Shown here: piece by piece, positions 59,221-64,000 of the stretch
Layout: each line of letters starts with the position of its first letter
Numbering within the stretch: position 1 is the first letter of the stretch
From: Mycobacterium kyogaense
GTDB taxonomy: Bacteria; Actinomycetota; Actinomycetes; Mycobacteriales; Mycobacteriaceae
Assembly (NCBI RefSeq): GCF_003254575.1
Contig: NZ_QJUA01000007.1
Span: forward strand, 62,001 to 126,000
Direction of reading: 5' to 3'
DNA: 64,000 nt
Made by a program: the position numbers and the translations under genes
Notes under the pieces: generated by a model
What the model was told of the DNA's origin: nothing
Database searches by the model: none
What the model saw: the letters and a program-made list of their open reading frames with translations, nothing else

Positions 59221-59727
59221 ATGACGGCGCCACCCCTCTCGGACAGCTGGAATCGCGAGCAGCGGTCAGAGAGTCCGACGCAACGGCTCGACCGCAACTG
59301 GCTGTGCCTCCTGCACGAGTTGCGCGTCGTGTTGACCGGGGTGCAGCTACTCACCGGGTTCCTCCTCACGCTGCCTTTCCAGCAACGCTTCGCGTCGCTC
59401 GACCCAGGCATGCATCACCTGTATCTGGCCACTGTGTCCTGCTCGATCGTTGCCACCGCACTGTTGACAGCACCGGTGGCCCTGCACCGCTTCGTATTTC
59501 GCCGGCACATGCTGGCGTGGTTGGTCCTCGTATCGCACCGGATCACGGTCCTCGGACTGCTCTTGCTCGGCGTGGCGGTGTCCGGTGTCGCCACGTTACT
59601 GTTCGAGGTGCTGGCAGGGTTCACCGCCGGAGTGATCGCGGGAACGACCACCGTGGCGGCGTCGACGGCGCTCTGGGTCGCGCTACCCCTAGCCGTCCGA
59701 CGAGGCACCTACGCAGACCGGCTCTAG
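59221..59727 (+). CDS. DUF6328-family membrane protein
   Basis: 168 aa. Four TM segments: about 32-52 (LHELRVVLTGVQLLTGFLLT), 67-86, 99-121 and 128-152, with a charged N-terminal tail ending ERxQRLDRNW-like SPTQRLDRNWLCLL. LLHELRVVLTGVQ and PFQQRFASLD are the family signature. Often annotated as antiporter-related without proof. A SigF-like promoter precedes it. Confidence 0.8.
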   Translation: MTAPPLSDSWNREQRSESPTQRLDRNWLCLLHELRVVLTGVQLLTGFLLTLPFQQRFASLDPGMHHLYLATVSCSIVATALLTAPVALHRFVFRRHMLAWLVLVSHRITVLGLLLLGVAVSGVATLLFEVLAGFTAGVIAGTTTVAASTALWVALPLAVRRGTYADRL

Positions 59728-59795
59728 GCATGTCGAATTGGTGACCTCCATGCCACCGGACGCATAGGCCATCTGCCCGAGGGTAGGCCGATCGC

Positions 59796-60182
59796 ATGCA
59801 TGAACTGACGAAGCACTTCATCGACGCGCTGACCCGACTCCACGAAAGCCGTGACGTGGAGCCGCTGGTCGAGCTGTTCGCCGACGAAGCGACGCTGACC
59901 AAGGCCGGCCTACCCCACGGCCAGCACGGCAAGGACGGCGCACGGACCTTCTGGACGCAGTACCGTGACGTCTTCGACGACCTGTCGTCCGACTTCTCGC
60001 ACACCGTCACCGAGGACGGCATCGCGTACCTGGAGTGGAGTTCGACGGGGACGCTGCGCGACGGCAGCGACTTCCGCTACGACGGGGTCAGCGTGCTCGA
60101 AGGTGACGACGAGTCGATCTCGGCGTTCCGCACCTACTACGACACGGCCGCCTTCCTGCACGCGGAGAAGCGCAGCAACTGA
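59796..60182 (+). CDS. SnoaL/NTF2-like protein
   Basis: 128-aa NTF2-fold protein. HFIDALTRLHESRDVEPLVE and FADEATLTKAGLP open the cone-shaped fold; YDGVSVLEGDDESISAFRTY closes it. Such proteins are ketosteroid-isomerase-like enzymes or ligand-binding proteins; no catalytic Asp pair can be assigned. GGGTAG lies 9 nt before ATG 59796, SigF -10-like, but no -35 box fits. Tandem with the enoyl-CoA hydratase (12-bp gap). Confidence 0.8.
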   Translation: MHELTKHFIDALTRLHESRDVEPLVELFADEATLTKAGLPHGQHGKDGARTFWTQYRDVFDDLSSDFSHTVTEDGIAYLEWSSTGTLRDGSDFRYDGVSVLEGDDESISAFRTYYDTAAFLHAEKRSN

Positions 60183-60194
60183 CACAGTGACGGC

Positions 60195-60968
60195 ATGAGC
60201 CTGGTGACCTACGAGCTCCGCGATCACGTCGCCACGATCACGCTGAACCGGCCCGAGGCGGGCAACGCCATCAACGGTGCGTTGCGACAGGAACTCAACG
60301 CGGCGTGGAACCGGTTCCGCGACGACGAAGATGCGTGGGTGGGCATCCTCGCCTCCACCGGCCGGATCTTCTGCGCCGGCGCCGATCTGAAGGACGGCGA
60401 GGGAGCGGTCGGGACGTTCGGCGGCACGTTCTGGGAGAAGCCGACGATCAACTCCTTCGAAAGCGGCATGGAGTTGTTCAAGCCGACCATCGCGGCCGTG
60501 CAGGGGCCGTGCCTGGGCTACGGGCTCACCGGAGTTCTGTTCTGCGACTTCGTGATTGCGAGCACCGAAGCAACGTTCGCCTTCCCCGAGGTGACGATCG
60601 GCGTGCCCACGATCGTCGGCGCGATCCGGTTGCCGCGGCGACTGCGCTGGGCCGATGCGATGGAACTGCTGCTGACGGGTAAGCCGATGGCGGCCGAGCG
60701 GGCGAAGGAGGTCGGACTTGTCTGGAGGCTGGTCGAACCCGACGAGCTCCTGCCCGCGGCGCAGGAATGGGCGCGAACGCTGACCGAGGCGGCGCCGCTG
60801 GCTCAGCGGGCCACCAAGGAAGTGGCATGGCGCACCGCCGACATGGGGTGGATCGAGTCGGTCCGCTTCGGCGAGGTGATGCGCAAGGTGGTCGGCGCGA
60901 CAGCCGATGTCGCCGAGGGGATTTCGGCCTGGCGGGAGAAGCGGCGCCCGCAGTGGAAGGCGCGGTGA
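60195..60968 (+). CDS. Enoyl-CoA hydratase/isomerase family protein
   Basis: 257-aa crotonase-fold enzyme. ITLNRPEAGNAIN opens the fold; FCAGADLKDG is the oxyanion-hole region; VQGPCLGYGLTG and FAFPEVTIGVPT are the second oxyanion loop and the catalytic acid strand. The family includes hydratases, isomerases and dehalogenases, so the substrate is not fixed. It follows the NTF2-like gene closely, perhaps as one transcript. Convergent with the GH5-like gene. Confidence 0.9.
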   Translation: MSLVTYELRDHVATITLNRPEAGNAINGALRQELNAAWNRFRDDEDAWVGILASTGRIFCAGADLKDGEGAVGTFGGTFWEKPTINSFESGMELFKPTIAAVQGPCLGYGLTGVLFCDFVIASTEATFAFPEVTIGVPTIVGAIRLPRRLRWADAMELLLTGKPMAAERAKEVGLVWRLVEPDELLPAAQEWARTLTEAAPLAQRATKEVAWRTADMGWIESVRFGEVMRKVVGATADVAEGISAWREKRRPQWKAR

Positions 60969-60996
60969 CATGTCACGACGGGCATCAAGACGGGCA

Positions 60997-62181
60997 TCAC
61001 GACGGGCGGGGTCGGCCGGTCAGACTGCGGATCGTGGCGATCTCCGCCGGCCGGTAGGGTTCGCCGTCCCTCCCGAGGAGGTCGTGGAACCACGGCTGCG
61101 GTTCGGTGGTGTAGGGCCGATCCCACGAATCCCACGGAAAGTACGTCTGCGTCTTTCCGGCCGTCAGACCCCACGCATATGCTGCGACGTTGCGGCGCTT
61201 GGTGATCGGCAGGATGTTCTCGACGGTGCAGTCCAGCGAACGCGCCATGTACTCGGTACACAGCAGCGGGCGGCCGGTGAACGCGAGCTCGCTGATGCGG
61301 GCGTCGAAACCGACGGGGTTGTCGTAGCTGTGGAACGAGATCACGTCGGACTGGTCGAGCTGGATGCCCGCGATCTCGCTGCGCAGCCGCGCATCGCCCC
61401 ACACGCCGTCCCACACACCGCTCGTCAGCGGATGGATGGTGCCGACGGAGCGCGCCCAGCGGAACACCTGCGGCAGGAGGTCGGCCACCAGCGCCAGCTT
61501 GTCGGCGCGCTCGGTGTCCCGGTACTGCTTGGCGGGGTTGTCGGGTTCGTTCCACAGATCCCATCCGAGGATGCGCCGGTCGCCGCGGAACCGGGTGAGG
61601 ACGCCGACGACGTAGTCGTGCAGCACGCGCTTGTAGCGCCGGTCGTCCAGATTCTCCGCGCCGGGGCTCTGCACCCAGCGGGAGTTGTGCACCCCCGGGC
61701 GCGGTGCGGGCTGCTTGCCGAGCGCCGGCAGCGGATCCCAGCAGGAGTCGAACAGAACGAACAGCGGACGTATCCCGTGGCGTGAGGCGATGTCGACCAC
61801 CTGACCGACACGACGCAGGAACCCCGTCGGGTCCTGGATCCACAGCAGGTCATGGAGGAAGACCCGCACGGTGTTCAGCCCGGCCAGGCTGGCCAGCCGC
61901 AGCTCGGCGTCTATGCGCCGCGGGTCGAACGTCCCGGGCTGGAACATCTCCAACTGGTTGACCGCATTGCCGGCGATGTAGTTGGCGCCCACCAGCCAGT
62001 CCTGCTGCTGATACCACCGCCCGGCACGGTCGGCCGACCAGCGCCCGTCGTCGGCCGATGCTCGTGGCACCGGGGTCAGCGTCATCGCCGCAGCTGCGAG
62101 CAGGGGTGCCTTGAGCGCGGTGCGGCGGCGCAGTGCGCCTCCGCGGGCGACGGAGCTCACCTGCGCGGTCGGGCGAGTCAA
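60997..62181 (-). CDS. Secreted glycoside hydrolase, GH5/cellulase-like, Tat signal
   Basis: 394 aa from TTG 62181, which has AAGGA 8 nt upstream; GTG 62160 is an alternative. An RRR twin-arginine region (ALRRRTALKAPLLAAAAMTL) suggests Tat export. The TIM-barrel carries WDLWNEPDN (acid/base Glu) and LLCTEYMAR (nucleophile Glu), with NTVRVFLHDLLW and ISFHSYDNP between. Clan GH-A. The substrate is possibly a mannan or arabinan-type glycan; not determinable here. Divergent from the MFS gene. Confidence 0.85.
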   Translation of the reverse strand: MTRPTAQVSSVARGGALRRRTALKAPLLAAAAMTLTPVPRASADDGRWSADRAGRWYQQQDWLVGANYIAGNAVNQLEMFQPGTFDPRRIDAELRLASLAGLNTVRVFLHDLLWIQDPTGFLRRVGQVVDIASRHGIRPLFVLFDSCWDPLPALGKQPAPRPGVHNSRWVQSPGAENLDDRRYKRVLHDYVVGVLTRFRGDRRILGWDLWNEPDNPAKQYRDTERADKLALVADLLPQVFRWARSVGTIHPLTSGVWDGVWGDARLRSEIAGIQLDQSDVISFHSYDNPVGFDARISELAFTGRPLLCTEYMARSLDCTVENILPITKRRNVAAYAWGLTAGKTQTYFPWDSWDRPYTTEPQPWFHDLLGRDGEPYRPAEIATIRSLTGRPRPS

Positions 62182-62360
62182 GGCATCATCCTTCGACGGG
62201 AGAACCGGGGCATGGGACAGGGCAGGACACGGCCAGCCGCCCAGTGTATCGATCTGCGGGCACCTGCTGTTACGCCGAACATCAAGCCGCACTGGCGATT
62301 TCGCTCAGTGGACAGGACGGGTGGTCGATGCCCGTGCCGGTACTGTGCTATGCAGTTCGG
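62182..62360. other. Divergent region, glycoside hydrolase and MFS genes
   Basis: 179 bp holding the promoters of both genes. The plus strand has TACTGT and TATGCA elements near 62341-62355, but neither fits the leaderless spacing well. No dyad was found. Confidence 0.35.
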
Positions 62361-63614
62361 GTGACGCCCGCGCGCGAAGACACCATCGACGACCGCCCCC
62401 GCGGCGCCGTGGGGTTGATGTTCGACCGCGTCTTCGGCGCGCTGTTCTGGGGCAAGATCTTCTCTGTCGTCGCCGTGTGGACGCATGGCATCGTCGCGGC
62501 GATCGTCATCTACGACGCCACCCGCTCCGCGCTGATGGTCGGCATGGTGGGCGTCGCCCAGTTCGGGCCGCAGCTGCTGCTCACCCCGACCAGCGGCAAG
62601 TGGGCAGACACCGGCAACCCGGTCCGCCAGATCCTGCTCGGCCGGGTGTTCTGCGCGACGGGCTCCGGCGTGGTGGCCGGGTGGCTGTTCACCGCGCCGT
62701 CGGCGGACGGCACGGCGGCAGCGGTCGCCGTGCTACTCGGCTCGCTGCTCGTCGGCTTCGGGTTCGCCGTCGGTGGCCCGGCGATGCAGTCGATCGTGCC
62801 CAGCTTGATTCGGGACGGGGAACTGTCCACCGCGATGGCGCTCAACAGCATGCCGATGACGATCGGCCGCATCCTCGGCCCGGCCGCGGGCGCATACCTG
62901 GCCGCCCACCTGGGACCGGCGTACGCCTTCGCCGCGAGCGCGGCTCTGCATCTGGTGTTCGCGGCGTTCCTGATCGTGGTGCGCTTCCCGGTCCCACCTG
63001 CTCGCAGCTCGGGCACGGACTACAGGGTGCGGGTCGCGGTCCGCTACGTGATGGGCGATCGCCGGCTCCTGCTGGCTCTGATCGCGGTCGCGGTGGTCGG
63101 TGTCGCGTCGGACTCGTCGATCACCCTCACCCCGTCGGTGGCCGCGGCGCTCGGCGGGGACGCCCGCATGGTCGGCATGCTGTCGGCGATCTTCGGGATC
63201 GGCGCCGCGGCGGGGATGGCGCTGCTCGCCGGGCTGCGCGGCCGCATCGTGGCCGACCGCGTGTCCGTACTGGGCTTGTGGGGCATGGCGGCCGGTTGTG
63301 CGGTGCTGGCGATGGGCTCGGTGACGGCCGTCGCCGTAGCTGGGTTCGCGCTGGCCGGACTGGGCTTCGGGTGGGCGATGACCGGGCTCGGGACGGTTGT
63401 GCAGGAGCAGGCCCCCGAGGAGCTGCGCGGTCGGATCATGGCGCTGTGGCTCGTCGGGTTTCTCGGGTCGCGCCCGATCGCGGCGGCGGTGCTGGGCGGC
63501 ACCGCCGACGCGCTGAACGTTTACGCCGCGTTCGGGGTCGCCGCCGTGCTGTGCGTCATCGTCTCGGTGTTGTGCCGGCCGGGGCAGATGACCTCGGCAC
63601 CGCGCTCCGACTAA
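62361..63614 (+). CDS. MFS transporter (DHA-type exporter)
   Basis: 417 aa with twelve hydrophobic segments. FWGKIFSVVAVWTHGIVAAI is TM1 and GKWADTGNPVRQILLGR the loop 2-3 signature (the DRxGRR position); MQSIVPSLIRDGELSTAMALNS and RILGPAAGAYLAAHLGP belong to the enterobactin-exporter-like (EntS/MFS_3) group. Small-molecule export is likely, substrate unknown. GTG 62361. Its end overlaps the haemophore-like gene by 4 bp. Confidence 0.88.
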   Translation: MTPAREDTIDDRPRGAVGLMFDRVFGALFWGKIFSVVAVWTHGIVAAIVIYDATRSALMVGMVGVAQFGPQLLLTPTSGKWADTGNPVRQILLGRVFCATGSGVVAGWLFTAPSADGTAAAVAVLLGSLLVGFGFAVGGPAMQSIVPSLIRDGELSTAMALNSMPMTIGRILGPAAGAYLAAHLGPAYAFAASAALHLVFAAFLIVVRFPVPPARSSGTDYRVRVAVRYVMGDRRLLLALIAVAVVGVASDSSITLTPSVAAALGGDARMVGMLSAIFGIGAAAGMALLAGLRGRIVADRVSVLGLWGMAAGCAVLAMGSVTAVAVAGFALAGLGFGWAMTGLGTVVQEQAPEELRGRIMALWLVGFLGSRPIAAAVLGGTADALNVYAAFGVAAVLCVIVSVLCRPGQMTSAPRSD

Positions 63615-63952
63615 CCGCAGCGGGCGCGGAAGTCGACCGAGGGCTGCCGGATCGCGCGCAGCGCATCGCCGACGTCCGGGCGGGCGGCTATGTAGCTCTC
63701 CACCTCGGTCTTCATCTCGTCACGATTCTTCCCTCGGAGACCGGTGAAGAAGTCGTTCACGTCCGGGTGGGTGAACAGATAGGCCGAGGTGGATGCGGTG
63801 ACGCCGGCCATCACACCGGCCAGATCGGCAGCGGTGCAGTTCGGCGGCGGGGGTGGCGGCGCAGGCTGCGCGGACGCCGGGGCCGCGACGGCCAGCAGCG
63901 CCGCTGCCGGTGCGATCGCTGTCAGCGCGGCACGGGTGAGGAAGGTGCTCAT
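63611..63952 (-). CDS. MHB-type haem-binding protein (haemophore-like)
   Basis: 113 aa. Signal peptide (LTAIAPAAALLAVAAPASAQ, residues 10-29), then a Pro-rich linker, and the all-helical mycobacterial haemophore domain with one disulfide pair, C39 and C112. DVNDFFTGLRGK and YIAARPDVGDALRAIRQP are the family helices. ATG 63952 has AGGAG 6 nt upstream. It is in the Rv0203-like group; haem binding was not testable here. Confidence 0.87.
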   Translation of the reverse strand: MSTFLTRAALTAIAPAAALLAVAAPASAQPAPPPPPPNCTAADLAGVMAGVTASTSAYLFTHPDVNDFFTGLRGKNRDEMKTEVESYIAARPDVGDALRAIRQPSVDFRARCG

Positions 63953-64000
63953 GGTGCTCCTGTCGGATTCAGTTACGGCCGGGCGTGAAGATGATCGAAA

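Noticed and set aside
60970..61015. Short tandem repeat GACGGGCATCA between the enoyl-CoA hydratase and glycoside hydrolase genes.
   Set aside because: Only about three imperfect copies; likely slippage at the 3' ends of convergent genes, not a CRISPR or attachment site.

Overview
This window looks like chromosome from a fast-growing mycobacterium (Mycolicibacterium type). Evidence: very high GC, many GTG starts, many leaderless starts (a TANNNT -10 box 5-8 nt before the start codon), and actinobacterial or mycobacterial families: an MspA-family porin, a WS/DGAT acyltransferase, a DUF222/HNH (13E12-type) protein, a haemophore-like MHB protein, a cutinase, a flavin-free-type methylenetetrahydrofolate reductase and a KasA/KasB-like condensing enzyme. 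I saw no rRNA, tRNA, CRISPR array, transposase or prophage. No stretch longer than about 210 bases lacks a gene.

Layout. 1-2789: three-subunit molybdenum hydroxylase of PaoABC/YagTSR type (large subunit cut by the window edge). 2885-5660: FAD oxidoreductase, DUF1295 membrane protein and glutaminyl cyclase, coupled by 4-bp overlaps. 5691-6851: medium-chain dehydrogenase. 6848-12901: seven-gene operon (ABC importer of the NMT1/SsuABC type, amidohydrolase, 2,6-dihydroxypyridine-hydroxylase-like FAD monooxygenase, cupin), divergent from a GAF/PucR regulator (13001-14671); probably uptake and oxidation of a heteroaromatic compound. 14678-18589: HrpA helicase. 18591-25559: envelope and metabolic genes (VOC remnant, MspA porin, proline-rich secreted protein, MTHFR, lipoprotein, SelO, WS/DGAT). 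25743-27170: DUF222/HNH protein with a LexA box at its start. 27228-39381: aminotransferase, Gly-rich secreted repeat protein, amidohydrolase plus SDR, diguanylate cyclase, COG0523 GTPase, MOSC, MscS and a large secreted propeller-like protein.

39460-50126 is a sugar-alcohol catabolic island: GolD/DthD-like SDR and SorC-type regulator on the minus strand; polyol dehydrogenase and a complete CUT2 (Rbs-type) ABC importer on the plus strand; then on the minus strand a DeoR regulator, an FGGY kinase, a second zinc dehydrogenase and a class II aldolase. The logic is import, oxidation to a ketose, phosphorylation and aldol cleavage. The kinase carries a one-base frameshift in this sequence.

50212-63952: Nudix hydrolase, sugar O-methyltransferase-like protein, a KasA/B-like protein without its nucleophile cysteine, an iron/redox and stress neighbourhood (ferritin-like protein, haem-oxygenase-like diiron protein, CDGSH protein, Cys-rich protein, PfpI/DJ-1 protein, two SigF-like promoters), a cutinase, an enoyl-CoA hydratase, a GH5-like hydrolase, an MFS exporter and a haemophore-like protein.
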